A stretch of 64,000 nucleotides of DNA, taken from Neolewinella maritima. Lineage in GTDB: Bacteria; Bacteroidota; Bacteroidia; Chitinophagales; Saprospiraceae. The notes under the pieces were generated by a model. It searched no databases. It saw only the letters and a list, made by a program, of their open reading frames with translations, and had not been told where the DNA came from. Location of the stretch: assembly GCF_923081025.1 (NCBI RefSeq), contig NZ_CAKLPZ010000001.1, positions 434,001 to 498,000 of the forward strand, read 5' to 3'. A program made the position numbers and the translations under genes. This document shows, piece after piece, positions 18,855 to 27,243 of this stretch (its first letter is position 1; each line of letters begins with the position of its first letter).

Positions 18855-20131
18855 CCCCGGGCCGAAGAGGCTGTTTCTACCGCGCGCCAGACCCGCAGCA
18901 CATTGTCGGAGCAGATCTTGCGGATGTCCTCGTCGGAGTAGCCGCGCTTGAGCAGGGTGTAGATCAGGTTGGGGTAGTCGGCTACGTCCTTGAGGCCGGT
19001 GGGCAGACTGTCGCCTACGCCGTCGAAGTCGGAGCCCAGTCCTACGTGGTCGATCCCCGCCAGTTCTACGACGCGGTCGATGTGGTCGGCGACCATCTCT
19101 ACGTCGGAGTACAGGGTGGGGTTGGCCTGCTCGAAGCTGTCGACCAGCGACTGCGCCGCGTCGTCCGTGTACTCCATGCCGGCATCGACCAGTTGCGCGC
19201 TGAGCACTTCGCGCAGGCTATCCTGCCGCTCGCGCAGGGCGCCGTCGAGGAAGGTAGAGCCGAAGTTGATCTGGATCACGCCATCGTTCTCTCCTAGCCG
19301 CTCGATCATCTCGTCGCTCATGTTGCGCTGGAAGTCGGGCGTGAAGTAGCGGACCGAGGAGTGGCTGGCGATCACCGGCACGTCCGTCACTTCCATCACG
19401 TCCCAGAAGGCCGAGTCGCTGATGTGGCTCACGTCGACCATGATGCCTACGCGGTTCATCTCGCGCACGACCTCCTCGCCGAAGGAACTGAGTCCGCCGT
19501 GCGTATTCAGGGTATCGTAGCTGCTATCGGAGATCAGGTTGTCCGTAGCGTGGGTCAGCGTGATGTAGCGGATGCCCTTTGCGTGGTAGTCCTGCACGCG
19601 GGCGAGTTGGTCCTCGATCGGTGCGCCGTTTTCCATGCCCAGCGGCAGACTCATCACGCCCTCGCGGAAGTTGCGCTCCAGGTCGTCCGGGCTCAGCGCG
19701 ATGCGGAACTTATCGGGGTGGGCCGCGGCGATCCCCTTGACCATCTCGATCAGGCTATCGGCCAGCAGTGGGGCCTGGCCGGGCTCGTCCTGCAGGCGGC
19801 TGGGGATGTAGATAGACATGAAGGGGGCATCCAGTCCGCCCTCTACGGCCCGTACGTAGTCGAAGTCGCCCTCATCGGTCTCGATGGGGATGCCCAGCAT
19901 CTCGCGTTCCAGCCGGAAGTTATTCACCTTCAGGCGGTAGGGCAGGTCGACGTGGCCATCGATGATCAGGTAGGCGTGGGCCAGGCTGTCGGCGTGGGCG
20001 CGTAGTTCTACGTCGGAGCGCTCCGGGGCGGGGCCGCCGGTGCCGGAGTTTCCACAGGAGAGCAGTGCGCTGAACGCAAGGACGGGGAGGAGGTAGCGGA
20101 GCATCTGGCGGGTAGTTGAGGTTGTAAACAT
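18851..20131 (-). CDS. Membrane dipeptidase (M19) lipoprotein
   Basis: 426 residues. A lipoprotein signal ends in FSALLSCGNSG, then a Gly/Pro linker and an M19 renal-dipeptidase TIM barrel. Zinc ligands are visible in YLIIDGHVDLPYRL (HxD), GMENGAPIEDQLA (Glu), VDVSHISDSAFWDV and VIASHSSVRYF (His), and DHVGLGSDFDGVG. M19 enzymes cleave dipeptides, often with D-residues, so a periplasmic peptidoglycan or peptide role is likely. The ATG at 20131 is the longest start; a second ATG at 20104 (MLRYLLPVLAF) also gives a good signal. The linker includes an exact copy of the iterated motif. Confidence 0.92.
   Translation of the reverse strand: MFTTSTTRQMLRYLLPVLAFSALLSCGNSGTGGPAPERSDVELRAHADSLAHAYLIIDGHVDLPYRLKVNNFRLEREMLGIPIETDEGDFDYVRAVEGGLDAPFMSIYIPSRLQDEPGQAPLLADSLIEMVKGIAAAHPDKFRIALSPDDLERNFREGVMSLPLGMENGAPIEDQLARVQDYHAKGIRYITLTHATDNLISDSSYDTLNTHGGLSSFGEEVVREMNRVGIMVDVSHISDSAFWDVMEVTDVPVIASHSSVRYFTPDFQRNMSDEMIERLGENDGVIQINFGSTFLDGALRERQDSLREVLSAQLVDAGMEYTDDAAQSLVDSFEQANPTLYSDVEMVADHIDRVVELAGIDHVGLGSDFDGVGDSLPTGLKDVADYPNLIYTLLKRGYSDEDIRKICSDNVLRVWRAVETASSARG
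20026..20043 (+). repeat. Iterated 18-bp motif, copy 3
   Basis: Exact match to GGGCGGGGNCGCNGGTGC in the segment encoding the post-lipobox linker of the dipeptidase. Confidence 0.7.
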
Positions 20132-20162
20132 AGGTACTATTGGTTTTCTATTTCTGTAGGTC

Positions 20163-20271
20163 TTGGGGATACCTCTCCTCTGGGCCTAGGGATACCTCTC
20201 CCCCAAGCCCTGGGATTCCTCTCCCCCAAGCCCTGGGATACCTCTCCCCCGGCCCCTCTCCGGGGGAGAGG
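20163..20271. repeat. 23-bp tandem repeats ending in a strong hairpin
   Basis: About four units of GGGATACCTCTCCCCCAAGC-type sequence repeat with a 23-bp period. The last unit continues into a 12-bp perfect stem, CCTCTCCCCCGG (20241-20252) with CCGGGGGAGAGG (20260-20271) and a 7-nt loop. It sits in the divergent gap between the M19 and M28 genes. Similar CCCCTCTCCGGGGGAGAGG elements are widespread in unrelated GC-rich genomes. Confidence 0.85.
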
Positions 20272-20292
20272 GGGAACGTCTCAGGTTTCTGG

Positions 20293-20335
20293 CTTCTTTG
20301 CGGTCTGCGCGCCTCAGCGTTCTTCGCGGTTCATG
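20293..20335 (-). repeat. Dispersed AACCGCGAAGAACGC-type element, copy 1
   Basis: On the minus strand this reads GAACCGCGAAGAACGCTGAG followed by GCGCGCAGACCGCAAAGAAG. It belongs to the same family as 37713-37751. From memory, variants of this sequence are scattered through many bacterial genomes; its function is unknown. Confidence 0.4.
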
Positions 20336-20363
20336 CGTCGTTGCCCGTGGACTATATTGCGAT

Positions 20364-22577
20364 ATGCTACTACGACTGACCTCGCTCTTCCTGTTTTTCC
20401 TCTGCACCTGCGGCCCCGCCCACGCCCAGACGCTGATGGGGTTCACTCCGGAGGGTAGCGCGGAGCAGCGCCGTATTGAGGCCGAGCTAGATAGCCTCGT
20501 GGAGCCCGAAAATCTCGACGAGTGGATGCAGTACATGACCGCCCGGCCCCACCACGTGGGATCGCCCTACGACAAGCAGGTGGTGGACTATATGGCGGAG
20601 AAGTTTCGCAGCTGGGGGTATGCGGTGGAGGTGGAGCGCTTCGATGTGCTGTTCCCTACGCCGAAACTGCGCAAGCTGGAGCTGCTCGGGGATAGTCCCT
20701 ATACTGCCATGCTGCAGGAGCCGCCCGTGGAGGGTGACCCCAGTACCGAGCAGACCGAGGAGGCCCTGCCGCCCTACAACGCCTTCAGTATCGACGGCGA
20801 CGTGACCGCCGAGCTGGTGTTTGTCAACTACGGGGTGCCGGCCGACTACGAGGAGCTCGACAAGCGGGGCATCAGCGTGGAGGGCAAGATCGTCATCGCC
20901 AAATACCAGGGCAGCTGGCGGGGCATCAAGCCGAAGGTGGCCGCCGAGCACGGGGCCATCGGCTGTATCCTGTACTCCGACCCCGAGGACGATGGCTACT
21001 ACCAGGGCGAGACCTATCCCGACGGTGCCTTCAAGAACGAATATGGCGTGCAGCGCGGCGCGGTCATGGACCTGCCCGCCCAGCCGGGTGACCCCCTCAC
21101 CCCTGGTTACGGAGCTACGGAAGACGCCGAGCGGCTGGACCGCAGCGAGGTGGAGGGCTTCACCAAGATTCCCGTACTGCCGATCTCTTACCACGATGCG
21201 CTGCCGTTCCTGCGGGCGCTGACCGGACCGGTGGCACCCGCTAGCTGGCGGGGGGCGCTGCCGATCACGTACCGGATCGGTCCCGGTCCGGCCGAAGTGC
21301 ACCTACAGGTAGAGTTCAATTGGGAGCTGGCACCGGCCTATGACGTGATCGCTACGCTGCCGGGGAGCGAGTACCCCGACGAGTGGATCCTGCGCGGCAA
21401 CCACCACGATGCCTGGGTGCACGGTGCGAACGACCCGGTCAGTGGCATGGTCGCCGTGATGGAAGAGGCCCGCGTAGTGAGCGAGCTGGTCAAGACGGGC
21501 TGGCGGCCCAAGCGCACCATCAAGTACTGCGCCTGGGGGGCGGAGGAGCCGGGGCTGCTGGGAAGCACCGAATGGGTCGAGACCCACGCTGACGAGCTGC
21601 GGGAAAAGGCCGTGGCGTACATCAATACGGACGGGACGGGGCGTGGCTTCTTATCGGCCGGTGGCTCCCATACCCTGGAGGAGTTTTTTGGGGAGATCAC
21701 GGGGGATGTGATGGACCCGCAAACGGGGGTCAGCGTACTGAAGCGGGCACAGGCGGCGCAGGCCGTGCACGACGGGAAGGACTCAGACCACTTCGTGCTG
21801 TCGGCCCTCGGCTCCGGCTCGGACTACTCGCCCTTCTTTCAGCACCTGGGTATTGCGTCGTTCAACCTGGGCTTCGGGGGGGAGAGCAGTGGGGGAGAGT
21901 ACCATACGATGTACGACTCCTATGCCCATTACACTCGCTTCAAGGATCCAGGCTTCGTGTATGGCGCGGCGCTGGTGCAGGTGGCCGGTCGGACGACGCT
22001 GCGGCTAGCCGGTGCCGAGGTACTACCCTTCGAGTTCGGACGCTTTAGTACTACACTAGCGGGCTACGGGAAGGACGTCATGGAGCTGGCCGATAAGCTG
22101 CGCGAGCAGACCGCCCAAGAGAACAAGCTGATCGCGGACAGTTCGTACGTGTTGGCGGCTGATCCCAGTGAAGAGTTCGTCACGCCCTCCCCCAAGGCGG
22201 AGGTACCCTACCTGAACTTTGCGCCCCTGGAGAACGGTCTGCGGCAGATCGAAACGCTGGCCGGCAAGTACGATACGAAAGTAGCCCTGCAATTGCCGGA
22301 GGAACAGCGCGAGGCGCTCAACCAGCTCTTTCTGGACCTGGAGCGTCAGCTGACCCGGGAGGAGGGTTTGCCGCGGCGGCCCTGGTTTGTGCACCACGTC
22401 TACGCACCGGGCTACTATACGGGCTACGGGGTTAAGACCCTGCCCGGGGTGCGCGAGGCGATCGAGGAGCGCAACTTCCCCGAGGCCCAGCAGCAGATCG
22501 ACCGGCTCGGGGAGGTACTGGACGCTTACGCCGGTCACATGCAGCGCATCCTCGACCTGACGACGGCTAGTCGCTAG
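20364..22577 (+). CDS. Exported M28 metallopeptidase, PSMA/TfR-like architecture
   Basis: 737 residues. It has a signal peptide (LLRLTSLFLFFLCTCGPAHA), a PA-like insert (about 110-290; GKIVIAKYQGSWRGIKPKVA, HGAIGCILYSDPEDDGYY), an M28 catalytic domain and a C-terminal helical dimerisation region. Di-zinc ligands are in NHHDAWVHGANDPVSG, WGAEEPGLLGSTEW, AYINTDGTG and GEYHTMYDSY. This is the glutamate carboxypeptidase II layout, so release of C-terminal residues from peptides is expected. The frame opens at 20298, but the ATG at 20364 starts the signal peptide and lies 3 nt after TATATTGC (20353-20360). The signal-peptide codons contain an exact reverse copy of the iterated motif. Confidence 0.92.
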   Translation: MLLRLTSLFLFFLCTCGPAHAQTLMGFTPEGSAEQRRIEAELDSLVEPENLDEWMQYMTARPHHVGSPYDKQVVDYMAEKFRSWGYAVEVERFDVLFPTPKLRKLELLGDSPYTAMLQEPPVEGDPSTEQTEEALPPYNAFSIDGDVTAELVFVNYGVPADYEELDKRGISVEGKIVIAKYQGSWRGIKPKVAAEHGAIGCILYSDPEDDGYYQGETYPDGAFKNEYGVQRGAVMDLPAQPGDPLTPGYGATEDAERLDRSEVEGFTKIPVLPISYHDALPFLRALTGPVAPASWRGALPITYRIGPGPAEVHLQVEFNWELAPAYDVIATLPGSEYPDEWILRGNHHDAWVHGANDPVSGMVAVMEEARVVSELVKTGWRPKRTIKYCAWGAEEPGLLGSTEWVETHADELREKAVAYINTDGTGRGFLSAGGSHTLEEFFGEITGDVMDPQTGVSVLKRAQAAQAVHDGKDSDHFVLSALGSGSDYSPFFQHLGIASFNLGFGGESSGGEYHTMYDSYAHYTRFKDPGFVYGAALVQVAGRTTLRLAGAEVLPFEFGRFSTTLAGYGKDVMELADKLREQTAQENKLIADSSYVLAADPSEEFVTPSPKAEVPYLNFAPLENGLRQIETLAGKYDTKVALQLPEEQREALNQLFLDLERQLTREEGLPRRPWFVHHVYAPGYYTGYGVKTLPGVREAIEERNFPEAQQQIDRLGEVLDAYAGHMQRILDLTTASR
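20404..20421 (-). repeat. Iterated 18-bp motif, copy 4
   Basis: Exact reverse-strand match (GCACCTGCGGCCCCGCCC) in the signal-peptide codons for the CTCGPA segment. Confidence 0.7.
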
Positions 22578-22629
22578 CCAACTATCTTCGCCGGACCACC
22601 CTCCTTGCTCGTGAAGCCCCCCTGCCGGC

Positions 22630-23118
22630 ATGCGTCTGATCCTCCTGCTCTTCTTCCTCCTCACCTGCACCTGCGTGCGCGCCCAACGGGTGCTGCTGTT
22701 TGAGCGGCTGACGAACTCGAAGAGCGAGCGGGTGTACGAGGGGGACCAGCTGCGGTTCCGCCTGCGGGGCGATAAGTTCTGGCAGGAGGGCTACATCCGC
22801 GAGATGCGGCCCGATATACAGGCGCTGGTCATCAACGACCGCTACGTGCTACTGGAGGAGATCGAGCTGGTGTACCGCGGCAGCACCGTAGCCACCAAAT
22901 TGGGCTATGGCCTGGTGACCTTCGGGACTGCCTGGTCGCTGTTTGCCGCCGTGGGCTACGCCACCGATAAGGACCCCAGCACGAGCTACTCCACCGACGA
23001 TGCCCTGGTAACGGCCACCTCCGTAGGCCTGGGTGCGCTGCTGATCAAGGTGCTGGGGACGCGCAAGTTTCGTCCGGGCAAGTATCGGCGGTTGCGGGTG
23101 GTGGATTTGAGTTTTTGA
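22630..23118 (+). CDS. Small exported protein of unknown function
   Basis: 162 residues. A signal peptide (MRLILLLFFLLTCTCVRAQR) is followed by a short beta-rich segment (RVYEGDQLRFRLRGDKFWQE, IQALVINDRYVLLEEIELVY). Two later hydrophobic stretches (LGYGLVTFGTAWSLFAAVGY and LVTATSVGLGALLIKVLG) could be membrane helices. It ends with a basic beta strand, KYRRLRVVDLSF. This arrangement is common in Bacteroidota hypothetical proteins of the envelope; I do not recognise a named family. It lies 52 bp after the M28 gene on the same strand. A TATCTTCG box at about 22583 could be its promoter with a short leader. Confidence 0.75.
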   Translation: MRLILLLFFLLTCTCVRAQRVLLFERLTNSKSERVYEGDQLRFRLRGDKFWQEGYIREMRPDIQALVINDRYVLLEEIELVYRGSTVATKLGYGLVTFGTAWSLFAAVGYATDKDPSTSYSTDDALVTATSVGLGALLIKVLGTRKFRPGKYRRLRVVDLSF

Positions 23119-23170
23119 GGGGGGTATGATGCCTATACGGTGTCTGGAGCAAATGCTCCAAAGCTTACCG

Positions 23171-23551
23171 TCATTCCTGGGGAGCGGAATACTTGACTAT
23201 GTCGATACCGATGCCGTTTGGGTCTTGTATGGCGAAGTGCCTGTCTCCCCAGGGCTCGTCCCTGATCGCTATCTTGATCTCAACGCCCTTAGACCGTAGC
23301 GCTTCGTAGAGGGGATCTACCTCGTCCATTTCGATAGTGAGGTACATGCCTTCGCCCCGGAAGGGCGCCCGGAATAAGGGCTGTTGCGTCGGATGGTCGG
23401 GAAGCAGGAAGGAAAGTTCAGCCTGTTTGTTGGGGGTGTGGAGCAGCAGGTAGAAGTCATTCTCAAAGGTGACGCCAAAGCCCAGGTACTCCGTGTAAAA
23501 GGCCTTGCTTTCCGCTAGCTTCTCGGTGATAATTCCTGCGTTGAGTTTCAT
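23171..23551 (-). CDS. VOC-family (glyoxalase/bleomycin-resistance fold) protein
   Basis: 126 residues in a two-module beta-alpha-beta3 VOC fold. Module 1 is LNAGIITEKLAESKAFYTEY with LGFGVTFENDFYLLLHT. Module 2 is GMYLTIEMDEVDPLYEALRS, then RDEPWGDRHFAIQDPNGIGI with the canonical DPxG near the C-terminus and IDIVKYS. A metal ligand set is plausible (His, Glu) but cannot be assigned to a reaction. The 5' third and the upstream 400 bp are duplicated at 28890-29396, where the gene is truncated. This copy is full length and probably functional. Confidence 0.9.
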   Translation of the reverse strand: MKLNAGIITEKLAESKAFYTEYLGFGVTFENDFYLLLHTPNKQAELSFLLPDHPTQQPLFRAPFRGEGMYLTIEMDEVDPLYEALRSKGVEIKIAIRDEPWGDRHFAIQDPNGIGIDIVKYSAPQE

Positions 23552-23960
23552 GCATGGGATCTTTGTGTGTTTGGGAGGGCTATGAAGTTATTGGAAGTGG
23601 GCTGAATATGCAATTCTAATGTCAGGGATTGTGCTGTTGAAAATGTCTAGCTTCTGGATAAGAGTCTACTATCGTTGGTGCATATGTATCACCCAAATCG
23701 TTGGCTTAGCTTCGGGTACAGTGTGGGTAGTTCGTCCTCGTCCCAGTGACCCCACCCTTTAAAGCGTGACCACTGATAACTAGAAAATCTGGCCAATCTA
23801 GCTGCTTTTAACTACACCGGAGCAGCATGAAAAAATCAACATCTGCCGAGGGCCCGATGCCCATCGGGAATCCAATAATCACTTAGCACGCTGATGGACT
23901 ACCAAGGCAGTAGGTCACGGCACGAGCCGCCTCACAGCCGGGCAGGGGCAATATGTCCTA
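23451..23960. repeat. 0.5-kb direct duplication, copy A
   Basis: This segment runs from inside the VOC gene through its upstream region and is about 90% identical by eye to 28890-29396, in the same orientation. The non-coding part (23552-23960) contains the phrase AGTGACCCCACCC then GCGTGACCACTGATAACT and a short frame beginning MKKSTSAEGPMP; I cannot assign these to a known element. Apart from the half-site at 24040 I see no gene in 23552-24075. Confidence 0.9.
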
Positions 23961-24039
23961 AAGTTACATTCTAAGCTATCTCAACGTAAGAGTAGCTGTC
24001 AAGCAGCCGTGGTCAAGGCTCCAGTATGGTTAGGAACAG

Positions 24040-24073
24040 CTTAGCTTTAAAGAGGTGGCGCAGTGTTGTGCGC
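24040..24073 (+). other. Two-box site X1, attC-arm-like
   Basis: CTTAGCTTTAAAGAGGTGGC followed by GCAGT and GTTGTGC. The two 7-mer boxes are 5 nt apart, matching sites X2-X4. It lies just beyond the stop codon of the minus-strand gene at 24076. The resemblance to an integron attC arm is inferred. Confidence 0.4.
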
Positions 24074-24075
24074 AT

Positions 24076-25212
24076 TCATAGTGACAGATCCTGCAGGCTT
24101 GAGTCTGGACGCGGCATTATAAATTCAATGTTATATTTTTTCATAGCATTCTGCATAGCATGTGAATCTAGTTTGGAACACACAATTACTTTACAATCGT
24201 CAAAGGTTGAGCTACGTAGGGTAGTCAAACTATCCGCGTCAATTGCAAAAGGTCTAAATAAATGGGGATACTTCAGTTCACCACTTATTTCAACTGACGT
24301 TTCGTTGAATTGGTCTTTTAGTTTAATACTTCTATGATTAGTATATAACAAAGCATTTCTCATTCTGTACACGACCTTTGGGCATATAGCTTGTTCCAAT
24401 GGGTAAAATAATCCAGTTTGGTCACAAAATTTAGCTAGTTCATTTTGTAATCTTGTGGTCTCTGCGTCATCAACCTGCATTCCAATAAGCGCCGTATCTA
24501 TTTCAGCAAAAGTTTTTAACGTGCTATTGTCTAGTATGTATTTCCATGTGACCGTTTCACAGCTATCGATGATGTATTCTTCGGTGGGATATGATTGGTC
24601 GAATTTTCCACCTGCAAATCTATTGTGTTTTACATTGTTGAGATCATACGGCTTTGTAGGTTTATAAAATGAATTTAGAATGACGTATACTGATTTAAAC
24701 TCTCGATAATATTCTATTAGGGGAGTTTTCCAGGCCGTCATGCCTGCGAAATCGACGGAGTATTTAAATACGTTACCCTCCTTTTCCTCATAAGTGATAT
24801 AGTGATAATATTCGGTCGTAAAAACTCTAATAGCCTCTTTCAGAGTAACTAGTGGTAGTTCGTTCGAGTAAATCGTTACATATCGTGTGCGATCTGAGTC
24901 GTCCCTGAAGATCTCCAGTATTTCTTCTTCACCGCTCTTAATGACTACGCCGACTCCATCTCTGCTCGACACGTCACTTTGAATTTCGATAGTACATCTG
25001 GTTCTGTTAACTAGTGCTATCAGCCAGAATATAGCTCCCCCTTTTAAGCAGTCTGATGTACTCAGCACGAACTCATCAAAGGGAATTTCCTTCCGGAGAA
25101 CGGCGGCATCGAAAAGGATTGTATCCCCCCTCCTTTTGACGTTTGCTGACTTCAAAGTAGACAAATATTTTCTAGGTTTATTCTGTATGAATGGCAAGAG
25201 GTAAGGTTGCAA
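24076..25212 (-). CDS. Unrecognised 378-residue protein on AT-rich island
   Basis: A complete reading frame, clearly more AT-rich than the flanking genes, which suggests acquisition. There is no signal peptide or membrane helix. The composition is soluble, with motifs such as YYHYITYEEKEGNVFKYSVD, KHNRFAGGKFDQSYPTEEYI and FDDCKVIVCSKLDSHAMQNA. I cannot match it to a family. It stands alone between the duplicated VOC region and an IS1-type remnant, and site X1 directly follows its stop. Accessory cargo such as defence or toxin-antitoxin genes often looks like this, but nothing in the sequence proves such a role. Confidence 0.65.
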   Translation of the reverse strand: MQPYLLPFIQNKPRKYLSTLKSANVKRRGDTILFDAAVLRKEIPFDEFVLSTSDCLKGGAIFWLIALVNRTRCTIEIQSDVSSRDGVGVVIKSGEEEILEIFRDDSDRTRYVTIYSNELPLVTLKEAIRVFTTEYYHYITYEEKEGNVFKYSVDFAGMTAWKTPLIEYYREFKSVYVILNSFYKPTKPYDLNNVKHNRFAGGKFDQSYPTEEYIIDSCETVTWKYILDNSTLKTFAEIDTALIGMQVDDAETTRLQNELAKFCDQTGLFYPLEQAICPKVVYRMRNALLYTNHRSIKLKDQFNETSVEISGELKYPHLFRPFAIDADSLTTLRSSTFDDCKVIVCSKLDSHAMQNAMKKYNIEFIMPRPDSSLQDLSL

Positions 25213-25225
25213 AGAGTGCTGCTAT

Positions 25226-25835
25226 TTACGTAACTGCTTTTCGTTGGGCTTTCCTTCTGTAGGCTTTCCATTTAGCGCGACCAGTTTTTGGTAGAAAGTG
25301 ACTTAACTTGAAGCAAATGCCCAGTTTTCGCGTAACCAATCGGGCAGTTTGTCCAGGAGCCGCTCGGCATCCGCTTTGCCCCGCCCACCAATGTGAAAGG
25401 CTAACACTTGCTTGATCGCCGGATAGTAGATCACCCAGATCCACCACTTATTTTGTTTCCGCTCCACAAAGACCACATCTCATCTAGTTCTAATTCAACA
25501 CCTCGCAACTCTTCCTCCGTCAAGTTGTCGAGTAACTCATAGTTCACTCCGAGGTCGGCCGGTGTCTGCTCCCAGATCGAGGCGGCGAAGTTCATCAACC
25601 AGGTCATGCTCACCTGCATCGCCCGGCAGATGGCGCGTAAACTGATGCGTTCGCGCAGTAGCTGTTCGATGTATGTCCGGGTCCGCTCATCAATCCAGTG
25701 ATCGTTGCGGGAGACGAACTGCCGCTGACAGTCCTTGCGTCGGTAGCGCTGTTTGCGGTGGTGAGTGTGGCCGTACATGATTATCTTTCCCCTTATGTAG
25801 TCTGGGCAGGTGAGCATCCTTTTGCGTTTCGTCAC
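25226..25835 (-). pseudogene. Degenerate IS1-family transposase
   Basis: The N-terminal part (from 25835) is an InsA-like zinc-finger/HTH region: LTCPDYIRGKIIMYGHTHHR and KQRYRRKDCQRQFVS, then RTRTYIEQLLRERISLRAIC. The first catalytic segment VELELDEMWS is present, but the frame is broken just after it (near 25475). The continuation WWIWVIYYPAIKQVLAFHIG, GRGKADAERLLDKLPDWLRE lies in another frame and stops at WAFASS. The rest of the catalytic core is missing. A different basic tail (GRAKWKAYRRKAQRKAVT) follows. This is a dead element; terminal inverted repeats were not identified with confidence. Confidence 0.75.
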
Positions 25836-25989
25836 CTTTGAGATAGTGACCTCGCTCAGGCTGCCGTTTTGTAGCCGTTAGACCATTACTTCTGATACAC
25901 CGCCCCTATTTTAAGGTATCAAAACGCCGCTTAAATTTCGACTAACTAAACGGGTCGCGTGGTTTGAGAGATCCGAGGCATAATACACA

Positions 25990-26006
25990 GCACCTGCGCC
26001 CCGCCG
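25990..26006 (-). repeat. Variant of the iterated motif (one base short)
   Basis: GCACCTGCGCCCCGCC differs from the reverse motif by a single deleted base. It lies about 60 bp upstream of the AraC-family start. Confidence 0.35.
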
Positions 26007-26068
26007 CCAGAATTTGTTAGCTTAAGTACTTCATGAAGCTTGCTTTTTCTGAACAGAAATCATCTGCT

Positions 26069-27133
26069 ATGCCGCTATACATGGATATCCACGTGATGGA
26101 CACCGAGGAGCTACTCGCCGATGACGTAGCGAAGGCACACATTGAGGATTTGAAGGTCGAGGAGCGGCACGACGTGCAGCAGCTCAAGTACTGGGTGGAT
26201 ACCACGAATAAGAAAGTGTTCTGCCTGATGCGCGGGCCGAATAAGGCGGCCTGCCACGCCGTGCACCGGGAGTCGCACGGGATGACCGCCTGCAACATCG
26301 TGGAGCTCAGTGAAGACGAGTCGAGGTTTCTGCTGCTGGGCAGCAGTAAGAACGACCTGGCCTACGCCGAATCCGGCGCCCTGGACCCCGGTTACCGGAC
26401 CCTGCTGCGGCTGGACGTGATTGGTGCGGCGGGCGAGGGGCAGCGGATCGGCCGGGAGGTGCACGAGCTGATCCGGCGGGAGGAGGGTCACGTCATTCCG
26501 CTGCCCGGTGCGGAGATCCTGGCGTACTTCTCCGCGGCCGACCGCGCCCTGGATTGTGGGCGGGCACTAGTTGGGCTGCTCGCAGGGGCAGGCCCATCGC
26601 TGGAATTTACTCTGGGTATCCTCACGGACCAAATCCTCGATCCGGAGAGTACCCACCTATTTGACGAGGCCAAGCAGCGGCTACGGGACCTGGCGCGTAT
26701 CGGGTTGGCCAACTACGTCCTCGTGGACGGGACTACCCTCGCCATGGCCGAAGCATCCGACGCTCGCCTGGAGCACATAGCGGTCGGACTGACGGTACTC
26801 GCGCCGGAACAGCTGACCTTTTTGAAGCGCGCGCTCTCGGCCGTGGAGGAGGAGATAGGTAGCGTCGAATTCAGCGTCGCCCGGCTGGCCTCCCGATTGG
26901 GGATCAGCAAGGCAACGACCTACCGGACCCTGACCCGCTTGCTGGACCTTTCGCCCCGAGAATTTATCCAACGGATACGCCTGCACCGGAGCCTGGAGCT
27001 GTTGCGGGCCGGAGGAGCCACGGTAGCGGAAGTGGCCTACGCGGTGGGCTTCAGTAGTCCGTCCTACTTCACACGGGCGTTCAAGGCACGCTTCGGTATG
27101 CTGCCCAGCGATTGGCAGCAGGGGCGCGGGTGA
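26069..27133 (+). CDS. AraC-family regulator with N-terminal DUF4242-like domain
   Basis: 354 residues from MPLYMDIHVMD. The first 80 residues resemble DUF4242 (SCO4226-type nickel-binding ferredoxin-like fold): PLYMDIHVMDTEELLADDVA, WVDTTNKKVFCLMRGPN and ACHAVHRESHGM. A central linker contains a cyclase-like sensor segment (LLRLDVIGAAGEGQRIGREV, ILAYFSAADRALDCGRALV). The C-terminal 100 residues are an AraC double helix-turn-helix: FSVARLASRLGISKATTYRT and VAEVAYAVGFSSPSYFTRAF with KARFGMLPSDW. It probably controls the flavin oxidase gene 110 bp downstream. The start at 26069 is favoured over 26033 because the domain begins there. Confidence 0.85.
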   Translation: MPLYMDIHVMDTEELLADDVAKAHIEDLKVEERHDVQQLKYWVDTTNKKVFCLMRGPNKAACHAVHRESHGMTACNIVELSEDESRFLLLGSSKNDLAYAESGALDPGYRTLLRLDVIGAAGEGQRIGREVHELIRREEGHVIPLPGAEILAYFSAADRALDCGRALVGLLAGAGPSLEFTLGILTDQILDPESTHLFDEAKQRLRDLARIGLANYVLVDGTTLAMAEASDARLEHIAVGLTVLAPEQLTFLKRALSAVEEEIGSVEFSVARLASRLGISKATTYRTLTRLLDLSPREFIQRIRLHRSLELLRAGGATVAEVAYAVGFSSPSYFTRAFKARFGMLPSDWQQGRG

Positions 27134-27243
27134 ACCGTGGGTGGCAGGAATTGATCGATCCGTGAAAGCGGCGGGGCGTGGGGGGGACTAGCTTTAGCGG
27201 GCAACCGAAAGCATACCTACACACACTCACCCAACACACACCC

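Noticed and set aside
23740-23960. IS21-type end and istA start in the duplicated segment
   Set aside because: Repeated GTGACC phrases are suggestive, but no transposase coding sequence or matching terminal repeat was found.
24026-24337. 103-codon plus-strand frame
   Set aside because: Antisense to the end of the 378-residue gene and across site X1; no domain.
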